Below are positions 1 to 10,072 of a stretch of DNA of 64,000 nt, one piece after another (the first letter of the stretch is position 1; each line of letters opens with the position of its first letter). A program made the translations under genes and the position numbers. The notes under the pieces were generated by a model. It saw only the letters and a list, made by a program, of their open reading frames with translations. It made no database searches and was not told where the DNA came from. Where the stretch lies: contig MCGE01000003.1 of NCBI GenBank assembly GCA_002105175.1, positions 1,178,001 to 1,242,000 on the forward strand. Direction: 5' to 3'. This DNA is from Absidia repens. Lineage: Eukaryota > Mucoromycota > Mucoromycetes > Mucorales > Cunninghamellaceae.

Positions 1-1217
1 GCCGCCTGCCACATCTGTACCTAATCCCATTTTTAGCTGGTGTTGCTGAAAGAAACGAGTCGCTGAAAAGAGACCATTCGCAAAATAAGCATTGGAAAGA
101 GGACAGACTGCCACACCAGAACCACGCTGAGCCATAGTTTGCACATCCTTGTCTGACAAATGGACGCCATGAGCCATAATAGATCGATTAGTAAGTAGTC
201 CACAATCATCAAACAAAGTAGTATCACTTTCAACATCCGGATGCAACGCATGAACAAAAGCTACTTCATCTTTCGATTCCGATATATGCGATTGGACCGG
301 TACATTGTATTTTTTGGCTAAACCACCGAGTTGTTCCAATAATGGAATCGTGCAGGTCGGAATAAAACGAGGTGTTATCACAGGTATCAATCGAGTTGGT
401 TGTTGCTTTTGTAGGCAGTACTGAATAAATTTCTCTGCCTTGGCGATCGCGGTTTCTGTTGTATCGACATATTTATCAGGGGCATTCCTATCCATAGATA
501 CTTTTACCAATGAAGAAGAAAAAAAAAAAAAAAACGAATTGAAAAAATCACTCTAAGCCAGAAGTCTATTTTTGTCTATTGCGTACCTAACCCTACTAAG
601 GATCTTTGCCCCAGTGCCAAAGTTGTGTCTGCCAATATCTGTGTTGCCTCCAAGTGGATGGATGCAAAGTAGACTGCTGTCGTTGTTCCGTTTCGTAAGA
701 GCCGCCGTACCAGTGCGTTGTAGACCGTTTTCGCCCATTCCGTATCTTCAAACTTCCCTTCACAAGGAAAAGTATACTTGTTGAGCCTACATAATAGAAA
801 AAGAAGATAAATAAGAAATCACAAATTAGAGTTCTTAAATAAGTGTATTATTACCATTCAGTCAAAGGCAAATCGGTGCATGTGCCAGTAAAAGGGTATC
901 TAAAAATAATAACAATCAAATACCGTGAGAACCATAAATGATATAGTATCAAAAACTTTGGAAAGGGGCTTACTGTGGCGCGTGGATATGAGTATCAATC
1001 AAACCCGGGATGATAAATTGGAAGTCAGAGAGATAGTGAACTTTTGTGTCTCCAGGTAACTGTGCTTGAACCAAAACGAGGAAATATCGTTCTTTGGAAA
1101 GTTGGGAATCAAATGAGTGATCGTGCCGTATTCAGTAGCTACAAGCAAAGCGTTGAGTAAAACTTCGAGTTGTCCTTTGATAGGAGTATGTACAATGGTG
1201 CCATATATAATTGTCAT
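1..1217 (-). CDS. Guanine deaminase, 3' end outside window, apparent frameshift in exon 1
   Basis: Cytosolic amidohydrolase converting guanine to xanthine in purine salvage and catabolism. I see four exons: 1217-974, 899-855, 786-587 and 500-1, the last running off the window. Visible family motifs are PGLIDTHIHAPQ (metal-binding HxH), the DLPLTEWLNKYTFP block, RNGTTTAVYF, TPRFIPTC, QSHISES, MAHGVHLSD and GLGTDVAGG, so the metal and substrate ligands up to that point are present. The start ATG at 1217 gives MTIIYGTIVHTP, matching the family N-terminus. The N-terminal frame (through about position 1070) and the frame that carries the HxH motif differ by one base. Exon 1 is 244 nt where splice phase requires 245, so a one-base loss near 1050-1066 is the simplest reading. 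An 83-nt intron (GTAGCT..CACAG) would also restore phase but would remove a conserved strand. The identification is secure; whether the gene is intact is not. Confidence 0.9.
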
Positions 1218-1754
1218 GTTATTGTTGTTTTGTAGAATGTTCAAAAGAGAAACAAAAAAAGGGGTCCCTCCCAAGAGAAAACCAGGTCCCAAACCTTTAT
1301 CTTGACAAACATGGCGGCGTTTAAATATGCATTGAAAAGCTCATCATCACACATTACAGTGCAGGGTGCGCATTCGACAGGAGAAACTAAACGTAAAAGA
1401 GACGATGTAAAACCATAAATATAAAACATATTTTATTCGTGTAAATATAAGCAATGACAACTAAACTAGACTTATCTAGCAATAATACTCTGACACATAT
1501 CTAAATGTCAGGCAATTAGGTGTGTTGGGAGAATATCCTGTCACAGAATTAATATAATATATGATAAAGTAGCCCAAATTACTCGTTCTTAACTTCAAAG
1601 GCATCAAGAGATGAGAGTAACCGTGATGTCAATTTTGAATTCTTATGGATACGGTCATGAGAAGAAAACAACTATGTTGATGATGTGCAATGGATCAAAA
1701 ATAAAAAAGCCGCAAATTCGAAATCCCCACTAGTACAAGAAAAAAAAAATCCCG
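1218..1754. other. Upstream region of guanine deaminase, no gene seen
   Basis: AT-rich DNA upstream of the guanine deaminase start. Short open frames on both strands have no recognisable motif and look like chance ORFs. No RNA gene seen. Confidence 0.5.
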
Positions 1755-2040
1755 TGGGTGAATTTTCTTTTCTCTTTCTCTTACTTCTTCTTTTTTTTTT
1801 TTTCTTCACCATTCAACTTGTACGGAATTATTTTGAACCTAGAATTGTATCAGGACTAGTTTAGAAGGTGTTTCATCTCAAGGATTGCAAGATGCATGGG
1901 GAACCCCTTTCATTTTGGATCTAGGATCTGAAGGCACCATTAATTGGCTTTTTGGAGCCGTCATTAGCCCAGTTTAGTGTTATTTCGTCCATAGTTTGTC
2001 TCTCTATATAAAATAAAATATCTCTCATTAGTCTATCTCA
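1755..2040 (+). repeat. Dispersed repeat family A, copy 1
   Basis: Begins with a pyrimidine tract and a CACCATTCAACTT block. It then carries the family core: a CAGGACTAGTTTAGAAGG block, a TTGCAAGATGCATGGGGAA block and TTTCATTTTGGATCTAGGA. It ends near an AATAAAATAT motif. The same core occurs at eight other places in the window, on both strands. It contains no coding frame. The class is unknown. Confidence 0.75.
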
Positions 2041-2716
2041 TGTCTTATACAATGGATCATTTTTTACTATCGTCACCCTTTTTGATAAGTATAGAACGTT
2101 GTTGTACTTCAATGGCACATATCCCTCAGTCTTTATTACGCCTTGTGCAGTATATTAGGCACCTTTTTACGATCACACCTTTCGATTAAAGCTGACCATT
2201 CCTTTGAGCTGCCATTTAGTTTCCCTGTTAGTGTCTCAAAACTTACTACCTCCGTTAGATCCTTCCGTTAGATTTCCTGTGACAATGAACTTATCTTTAG
2301 TTTGGTATCTGTCAATATACTTCAATAAATATCCCTTTTCATTAGTTAACCATATAATATGATAGTGAGAAATGTCGTTGCTGTTGATATTCTGTTGTGC
2401 GTGTCTTATCTAGCACCTGCTTTCTAGTTATATGCCCTTTCTTTGGGTTTTCATCTTCCACTTTGCATACCCACTGTATTGTGTATATCTTTCTATGATA
2501 GCACCATCTATCTTTATGATATTTGAGTTTTGTGGGGTATTTTATGGAAAACGCCCATTAAATATCGGTGAATACAGTTACATAGTCAAACGACGGAGAT
2601 GTTTAATGCGCTTCAATTATTTCGAGATATGGTAGTCATGGTAAAAAATGTTGTTTCATTCTACGATATGATGTGATGATATTCTTGTACTCATGTCCTG
2701 AGAATTTGTCTATGGT

Positions 2717-2994
2717 GCAAACAGTTTATAACCTGAATGAACCTTAATTGTCTCAATTTTTGGATATCAAATTCCGTTTTTTTTTTTTTGTTTTTTTTTT
2801 GTCTTTTTTCCTCAATTCAACCAACCAATGTAACAGCATTCACATGGGACGATGAAATGGATCCGTACCTGGAGCAAGAGAGGACTGGTTAGATTATTTT
2901 GCGTTGGAACATAGATCATGAATTAGTTCAGTACATCGTATTATGATTCAGTTTAGCGCATTTATATTGCCTGTTTTTATATTACTGAATAAAC
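2717..2994 (+). repeat. Dispersed repeat B, copy 1
   Basis: About 280 bp repeated at 7633-7916. It holds an AACAGTTTATAACCTGAATG block, a poly-T tract, then CATGGGACGATGAAATGGAT and a tail ending in TTACTGAATAAA. The two copies are nearly identical by eye apart from poly-T length and small indels. It abuts block C directly at its 3' end. Non-coding. Confidence 0.75.
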
Positions 2995-4266
2995 GCTCTG
3001 GTGCTCCGCTGGAGCTTTTGGAAATCTTTCGATTTACTGGGTGTCACAGTTTTTTATCAATGTGTGGGTTTCGATGGGATAGGATTAAAGCCTCCGCCAT
3101 TTCGCACTTTGGTGGGCAGCCCCTTGGGGCCCGACCGTCGTGCTCAGCGCGAAGTCAATGGGTTCTTTTTTGTGTGCTGAAAAGAAAAAAAAAATAGAGA
3201 AGCGATTAGAGCCTCCGCCATTTCGCACTATGGTGGGTATCCCCTGCCGAACGGTCGTGCTCAGCGCATCGGCAATGGGTTTTTTATGTGTGCTGAAAAA
3301 AAAAAGTGAAGGGATTAGAGCTTCCGCCATTTCGCACTATGGTGGGCAGCCCCTTGGGGCCCAATCGTCCAGCTCAGCGCGTCGTCAAGGGTTTTTTGTG
3401 TGCTGAAATAATAGCTTACTTGAAATGCGTCGGAGAGATTAGAGTTTGATTATGTAGTGGTTGCAACTGCCTTTCCACTGGAAGATAAAACGAATTATGC
3501 GCTATGGTAATTATGGCGATTGCCCGTTTATTTAATTTTTATTTGCAGTTCCCTGATTTTTTGACATAAAAAAAAAAGCTGGATGATTCAGGCTCCGCAT
3601 TTTGCTTTCTATTTTTTTTTTTTTTTGGTCCCCTTTTTTTCCCTCTCTTTTTCTTTCTTTTTTATTTTTTTCCTTCATGATAGTCTGAATGATATGATGG
3701 CAAGGCTCATTGGGGAATTGGTGATCTAGGATTAGTGTTAGAACTTGAATTAGGGGTGTTTTAAAAAACGCAAAACAAAAATCATGGGGAAACGCTTTCA
3801 TTTTGGATGAAGGATTTGGGAACGACAATAGATTAGCACTCATTAGTATAGTAATAGTTTGTCATTGTTTATATCTACGACTGAATAAATATGTTCTTTT
3901 TATTATATTTAGTATCTCTGTTGTACGTTTACTTTGAGCTTCATTGAATGTGTATTACATATGCATAGAAAAAAAAGTGTGTCTACAGTATATACATATA
4001 TATGAAAAAGGAACGGATTGGGTATTATGGAGACTGATTCCACCAACTCTATAAGTTTGTGCGTAGAAAAGAAAACAGTGAGGCATTTGTGTAAAAAATC
4101 AGCTATTACAGTGTATTTTGTTGTGGTGGGATATATCGAAGAGCAAAGTTGAGAATACTGTAGAATTAATTATGTAGCTACTGGGTGGCAGGGCAATTCT
4201 GAAGTGTGGGTTTTGATGGGATGGAATGAAAGACTCTGTGATTTGGCACTGTGGGTGGGCAGTGAT
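2992..4266 (+). repeat. Duplicated block C, copy 1
   Basis: A roughly 1.3-kb segment that recurs at about 19978-21015 in the same orientation. The 5' part (3088-3415) is a three-unit tandem array of roughly 110 bp starting CCTCCGCCATTTCGCACT and containing the palindromic GCCCCTTGGGGC; copy 2 has only one such unit. The middle includes a family A repeat. The 3' part has TTGTTGTGGTGGGATATAT and a GTAGCTACTGGGTGGCAG block shared with copy 2. No protein-coding frame is supported. Confidence 0.75.
3600..3900 (+). repeat. Dispersed repeat family A, copy 2 (inside block C)
   Basis: Pyrimidine tract, then GGATTAGTGTTAGAACTTGA, a CATGGGGAAACGCTTTCATT core and a CTGAATAAATATG tail. It belongs to a subtype shared with copies at 20380 and 21640 (AACTTGAATTAG in place of CAGGACTAG). 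Confidence 0.7.
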
Positions 4267-4307
4267 TGAGAAATAAATGATGGACGGCTCCTATGGTCGG
4301 CAGAGCG

Positions 4308-4466
4308 TAGGGCTCTTAATTTGGACCCGTCCCGATTATGGTATTGATCAATACCAATACCTACTGATGGTACCGTCCCGGTAAGGAATTGGTATTGCTA
4401 ATCCCGCTAACATGGTATTTTTCAATACCAATACTCCTCATTTAGGTATTGTTAAGAGTCCTGCTG
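4308..4466. repeat. Short palindrome-rich element D, copy 1 (MITE-like)
   Basis: Bounded by AGGGCTCTTAA on the left and TTAAGAGTCCT on the right, which form imperfect terminal inverted repeats. The interior is rich in GGTATTG and CAATACC, so it can fold on itself. A truncated copy in opposite orientation lies at 7287-7366. No clear target-site duplication was found. Non-coding. Confidence 0.55.
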
Positions 4467-5670
4467 ATGATGAACATTCGTTTACATAGCTTTGTTATTC
4501 CTCCTCCGCGTAGCTTACTTGAAACAATCCCCTCTTTAGATTTTACACTGTTTTATTTTTTTTTACTCGAAATAAATTAGACATTATTATTTATACAGTA
4601 TTGTTATATTATTAAATGGAATAGGACTTGTTATCAAGTATTGTGAAACTTTTGGATCATTCTTTATTTTTATTCAAATGTATTGTCTTATTTATACTGC
4701 TGTAATGGTATGTGGGCATGTAAAATTAGGGGTGACGAATATGATAGCAATTCGTGTAGTGGGCATTAGGGATCTGAATTACGTATTATTGAATGATCGC
4801 ATTTGCATGAACGAAGGTATAGGGATAAGTGTAGGGTTAAATATGAATGTATATATATGAAAAGATGTATGGTAGATGGAATGATAGGTGAATGTGTTGG
4901 TATACGACATTAACCACATCACTAATAAAAGGACGATTGATTCACATCAAATAAAAGCAATCAATATTCTCATTTTATTTTCGACTTCCTATTTTTTTTT
5001 ATTTCATAACAGAATAATCATTAACCCAAGTTAGTTTCTACCAAAAAACCCAATAATATATATTGTGTTCTACCACTAGTCCATGCATATATTTAACTAT
5101 CTTGTGAAATGGCAATCTATAACATTTTTTAAAAAAGAACAACTGTTAAAAATCAATTACTAAAATTAGAAATACCATTCCGGTCTTTAATTTCCGTCCA
5201 TTAAAACCTTCCAATATTGTTAGTCGATCATGAACGTGTACCAGACAAATATAATCATCTACTTCACTTTATCGAAGATACCTCTAATAATATTCATAAA
5301 TATTTAAAGATTCCAAGAAATGAAAAATTTTCATTCATAAACTTTTCGAAATTTCAGTCAGACCAAAAACGAAGGAAGCAACCGTCAAAACAAAAATGGT
5401 CATTACACAGGCTTCGGAGCTTAAAGCGGTAAAAAAATTTGGGCTCCGCTCGCGCTGCCCTCTGGCTCCTTTGGGCAAAAGCGCGGCGTAGCCGCGCCTC
5501 TCCCGACGCTTTTTTAGCGGATTTCTATGTTTTTTTTAGCGGTATGGAGGGGTATTTCTGTGTGTGTATGGGGATATTGGATGGGGAAAAAAAAAAATGG
5601 TATGAGTAGAAGGAGTATGTGACTAGAAAGCGGATTCAAGCAAACGTGGATGTCCAAGTATGTGTGTGGT
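4467..5670. other. Intergenic, repeat-poor, possible coding relic
   Basis: AT-rich. A charged 71-codon frame at 5217-5432 (plus) has no recognisable family and no convincing start or promoter; it could be a relic of a transposon exon. A GC-rich segment follows at 5441-5512. Nothing else is supported. Confidence 0.4.
5441..5512. repeat. GC-rich palindromic segment
   Basis: A sharply GC-rich stretch in AT-rich surroundings. It contains the hyphenated palindrome GCGCGGCGTAGCCGCGC and a GGGCTCCGCTCGCGC block, with AGCGG motifs just after it. It can form a strong hairpin. Function unknown. Confidence 0.45.
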
Positions 5671-6276
5671 TGAGCATATAAAAAGTACAATATTTCCACT
5701 TCAAGGAGTATATAAAAAGTACAATATTTCCACTTCAAGTAGCATATAAAAATACAATATTTCCACTTCAAGTAGCATATAAAAAGTACAATATTTCCAC
5801 TTCAAGGAGTATATAAAAAGTACAATATTTCCACTTCAAGTAGCATATAAAAAGTACAATATTTCCACTTCAAGTAGCATATAAAAAGTACAATATTTCC
5901 ACTTCAAGGAGTATATAAAAAGTGCAATATTTCCACCTCAAGGAGTATATAAAAAGTACAATATTTCCACTTCAAGGAGTATATAAAAAGTACAATATTT
6001 CCACTTCAAGGAGTATATAAAAATTACAATATTTCCACTTCAAGTAGCATATAAAAAGTACAATATTTCCACTTCAAGGAGTATATAAAAAGTACAATAT
6101 TTCCACTTCAAGTAGCATATAAAAAGTACAATATATCCACTTCAAGTAGCATATAAAAAGTACAATATTTCCACTTCAAGTAGCATATAAAAAGTACAAT
6201 ATTTCCACTTCAAGTAGCATATAAAAAGTACAATATTTCCACTTCAAGTAGCATTTAAAAAGTACAATATTTCTAC
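5671..6276. repeat. 34-bp minisatellite, about 18 units
   Basis: Tandem array of a 34-bp unit with the core ATATAAAAAGTACAATATTT followed by CCACTTCAAG. Two junction types alternate, GAGT and TAGC, giving an irregular order along the array. Only a handful of point changes and one 1-2 base deletion are visible, so the array is young or homogenised. Each unit carries a TATAAAA string. The unit length is not a multiple of three and the apparent ORF through it is an artefact. Confidence 0.95.
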
Positions 6277-6689
6277 TGGGCAATAATGTAGAGGCGGTTG
6301 TTATGGCTGTAGGTTTTAGCTGTGAGCTTATACGTAGGCGTAAACTTTAGAGCATTCTATAATTAATTGTATGAGAGATGGATGGTTTGTTTGGTGACAA
6401 AAAATGATTGTATAATATTTCTAAAGATGCATGGAAAATTTGAAGTTTAACGGTTTCGTAGTTCGTTTTATATAAAGCGAAGAAGAAAATATTGCACGTT
6501 AACTCGATTTCGCAGGCTGTAAAGCCAGTGTGTGAATTCAACCGCCGCCGGCAGCAGCCTGGATTGTTGATCGAGAAAAAAAAATGGGAGCGCAAATCCA
6601 AAAAAAAAAAAAAAGACAAGTCAACGGGAATGAGCCAACATCTATTCACTGTTTTTGGCTCATTGTGGACCTGGTGACCTCGGCTTTCT

Positions 6690-6835
6690 GTTAGAAATAG
6701 TTTAGAAGGGTTTTAGAAAAGGGATTGCAAGAGACATGGGGAAACCCTTTCATTTTGATTGTAGAATCTTGGGGAAATGTCTTGATTAGCTTAGTACATG
6801 TAGATGTCTCTTTTATTCAATAAAACATATCTCTG
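6690..6835 (+). repeat. Dispersed repeat family A, copy 3
   Basis: Core GGATTGCAAGAGACATGGGG with AAACCCTTTCATTTTGATTG and a CAATAAAACAT tail. The upstream pyrimidine tract is missing, so this copy is shorter. Confidence 0.7.
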
Positions 6836-7286
6836 CTTCATTAAACCTTGTATTTACTTCAAAAAACTACCTGCCATAGCTTTAAAAAATGTGTATTTGC
6901 TTCAATGATGTATGTTGAAACTTCATTAGAAGCTTGGAGATCCCTTTTAGAGGTCCCTTTTTTATTTTACATCTTTCCGTCTTCTACACCATTCTTCTAG
7001 GCTAGCACCTTTCTCAACTACTATTGATCGGTCTATCGTATTCCTAGTTCCTGATTAGTAATATATATATCAAAGTATCTATATCGTCATCTTTAAAAAG
7101 AAAGTGGGGTAAAGCCTTATCTAAGGTAAAGATCTATGACTGAAATTTCCATCATTCCTCCGCTGACATCACGTAGAACGTCTCTGACTTCGTATTTTCC
7201 ATCCATTTCGTCTACTCACATCACTATATCCATGTCGCTGTTACAATCGTGTGTGGTTTTTTTTTTTGGCAACTGTAAGTAGCATT

Positions 7287-7366
7287 TTACTAGGGCTCTT
7301 AACAATACCTAAATGAGGTGTATTGGTATTGAACAATACCATGTTAGGGAGATTAGCAATACCTGT
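7287..7366. repeat. Element D, copy 2 (truncated, inverted)
   Basis: Starts AGGGCTCTTAACAATACCTA and matches the reverse complement of the right half of 4308-4466. It is flanked by two degenerate direct repeats (about 7036-7100 and 7367-7430, containing TCCTGATTAG) that may record the insertion or a local duplication. Confidence 0.55.
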
Positions 7367-7632
7367 CGTATTCTTGGTTCCTGATTAGCAACATTTACAT
7401 CAAAGCATCTATACCATCATCATTTGTATATCCGCCTTATCTCTTCACTCTATTTTTTACCCCTGAATTCCCCACCTGATCTCACACTTGTCATTCAACA
7501 CATCAGATAGCACACAGCCTCAATTATCCGTAGTCTTAAATATACCGTTATCATGCTCCCATCCACACCCACATATATCTTCATTTTATTATAAAAAGAC
7601 CTGATATTTTATCAATTAAATATAAACCATAT

Positions 7633-7916
7633 GTTGCGAACAGTTTATAACCTAAATGAACGTTAATTGTCTCAATTTTTGGATTTCAAATTCCTTTTTT
7701 TTTTGTTTTTTTTTTTGTTTTTTTGTCTTTTTTCCTCAATTCAACCAACCAGTGTAACAGCATTTACATGGGACGATGAAATGGATCCGTACCTGGAGCA
7801 ATAAAGGACTGGTTAGATTATTTTTCGTTGGAACATATCATGAATTAGTTCAGTACATCGTATTATGATTCAGTTTAGCACATTTATATTCCCTGTTTTT
7901 ATATTACTGAATAAAA
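7633..7916 (+). repeat. Dispersed repeat B, copy 2
   Basis: Near-identical to 2717-2994, with the same GATGAAATGGATCCGTACCT block and TTACTGAATAAA end. Here it is followed directly by the TIR element rather than by block C, so B is a separate repeat unit. Confidence 0.75.
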
Positions 7917-7925
7917 AACGACATA

Positions 7926-8888
7926 TGGTGCGGCTCACTTGACAATGTCAAATTTTCAACTTTCATTTCAATTTTGTGGTTTCGATCGCCGTTTGAATAA
8001 GCCTTTTAAAGTCTTTTTTTTTTTTCCTCCTTCCTTTCTTTTCTTTTTTTTTTCCCAAGTCACCGCCATTTGATTGATCTTAATGAGGTGATGTTAAACT
8101 AGGATTAGTGTCAGGACTAGTTTAGAAGGGTTTTCAGCTCAGGTATTACGAGATGCATGGGGAAACCCTTTCATTTTGGATTCAGAATTTGGGACCACTA
8201 CTAGATTAGCCTTCATCTTAGTTTAGTATTGGCTGTCATTGTTATAAATACTACTGAATAAACTTTGTCTTGGCTTTTTCTATCATTATTCTTTCTCATT
8301 ATTTGATTATCTTACCAAACGTATAAACATGGGCTTATTATAAGCAGAAAAAAAAAACGGGTGTGTGTGTGTGTGTCTGTGCGTACAGCAACCAAAAAAA
8401 AAAAGAAGAGGCGGTACTTTTTATTGTACTGTACAAATAATAAATAAAAATAAAAATACATAAACTAATCTTCGTTTGCAAGTCTTACAATTTACATCTA
8501 CGTTTACTAACTACGCTTGATATCGGAGCGGGAACGAGCAAAAAACAGGACCTGGTTTCCAAGTGTAAAATTTTTTACCTTGTTTTCGGTATAATATTGT
8601 ATAGTTTTCGCGCTGTTTTACAAAATGAATGCACTTATCATTTTCCTTTTTGGTACATCAGATACGTTTCAAATCCTAGGCCTGCCAGCCAAAGTCTTCT
8701 TTTTTTTAAGGCTGATAACTTTTTCTTTTTCTAAAAAAAAAAAAAAAAAAAACTGATGTACACGTTTTTTTATTACATGTCTGAATTATCCTATTTATAC
8801 ATTGTTTTTTTGAGGTGCCCATTTCTTAAAAAACCATCAGCTTTCTAGGATCATGTCTAAAATTTGACATTATAAGTGAGCCGCACCA
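7926..8888. mobile_element. Terminal-inverted-repeat element with TA flanks (Tc1/mariner-like, non-autonomous)
   Basis: Left end 7926-7956 and right end 8859-8888 are inverted copies of about 30 bp starting TGGTGCGGCTCACTT and continuing AATGTCAAATTTT, with one small indel. Both ends are bordered by TA (7924-7925 and 8889-8890), the target duplication expected for Tc1/mariner-type transposons. The 963-bp interior has no transposase frame and contains a family A repeat, so it is a MITE or an internally deleted element. The superfamily assignment rests on the TA flanks only. Confidence 0.65.
8010..8270 (+). repeat. Dispersed repeat family A, copy 4 (nested in the TIR element)
   Basis: Pyrimidine tract, GGATTAGTGTCAGGACTAG, TTACGAGATGCATGGGGAAA and a CTGAATAAAC tail. 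It lies within the TIR element, so it either inserted there or was carried by it. Confidence 0.75.
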
Positions 8889-8890
8889 TA

Positions 8891-10072
8891 CCTTGATCAC
8901 TTTTATGCATGTAAGGATATTATATTATGTTGATATTTTGTACCTACTTATATATGATAGTTAGTTTATAGTATAATGAGAAGACAAAAAAATATTTATT
9001 GGAAGTGAAAAATTAATCAAGATGACATGGTTGTATCGCGCACGAATATGGGCGTGACATTGTTATGAAATAAGTTGATGCATTTTTTTCTTGCGGTGAT
9101 GTCGCTCTTCTTTTTATGATTTGCAAGCCACAACATATCAGTGGCCAGTTTTGCCCCTCACAACTGAGCTATGTTGCACAGAGAACTGCCTTGTTTATAG
9201 ACCCGCCCACTCATATATTTTCCTTTTGTGGTAAAAGACCTGTCTCAATTCCCCCCCCCTCACAGCCTGGGCCGACCAACTTTAAATGCTTTTTTTTTAT
9301 TATTATGAAAAAGTTGATAAAAAAAAATACGCATTTACATTTGCCATGATTTATACTATTCAAAAAAAAAATCACCACAAAAAAAAAGCCTTAGCGCTTC
9401 AAGATTGATGTCGGGATATTTAGGTTATAACCTGTTCGCACCATATTACCATTGACTTTGTAAGTTTTATCACTGGTGTTGTCATTGGAAGGATAAACAT
9501 AAACATTTATAAAGTGCTTAGCAACATTCAATCATGTTTTATTTTTAATGACTATTTAATCGCGCACTTGAGAGTTGTCGCCGGATCTAAGGGTCTTCAA
9601 AGTACTGTATACTAGTCAACCATACGATATCATAACAATATCGTATATTTCATACCCCGGTTAAGATTAGTTTTTTCGCCTTGAAATTATTCTTAATGCG
9701 AGGATCTACTTAAGATATGAAAGTACAGTGTAATCATCTATTATATTGATCGTCATGGTGGATGGTCCTCCCTGTTACAAGTAATTTGCTTCCTTTCTGG
9801 GCGCGGTAGCTAGGTAGAGTTCACGGAGATGGTTGATATTTTAACCAAAGCGGCGTCATGCAAACAGATTAATAATGTTTCAAAGATTTTTGAACTGAGA
9901 ATTCCACCAGATAACAACTACCACATTTGGCAGTTAGGGAGTCACTATTCTTTTCGCTGGTGGAACAGTGACTTGGCGGTCGGACTTTTATAAACCCTCT
10001 TAATTTTTTTCTTTTCAAAAATTTTCTTCCTTCTTCCGTTTCTTTTCCAATTTTTTTTTTTTTAGAAAACTG
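8891..10072. other. Intergenic and promoter region of the PP2C gene
   Basis: AT-rich with several poly-A runs and no supported gene. The last 100 bp hold a TTTTATAAACC TATA-like motif (about 9985) and a strong pyrimidine tract just upstream of the ATG at 10073. Confidence 0.45.

Noticed and set aside
1058..1140. An 83-nt intron in guanine deaminase exon 1 instead of a frameshift
   Set aside because: It restores phase but removes a strand (LLVATEYGTITHLI) that fits the family; kept only as an alternative.
3085..3406. Overlapping ORFs on both strands in block C
   Set aside because: They read through the tandem roughly 110-bp units in different frames with the same low-quality peptides; repeat artefacts.
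5514..5771. Minus-strand ORF through the start of the 34-bp minisatellite with a repeating peptide
   Set aside because: The unit length of 34 is not a multiple of three and the frame breaks; it is a by-product of the tandem repeat.
5671..6276. CRISPR-like array
   Set aside because: Units are contiguous with no unique spacers, and the host is eukaryotic.
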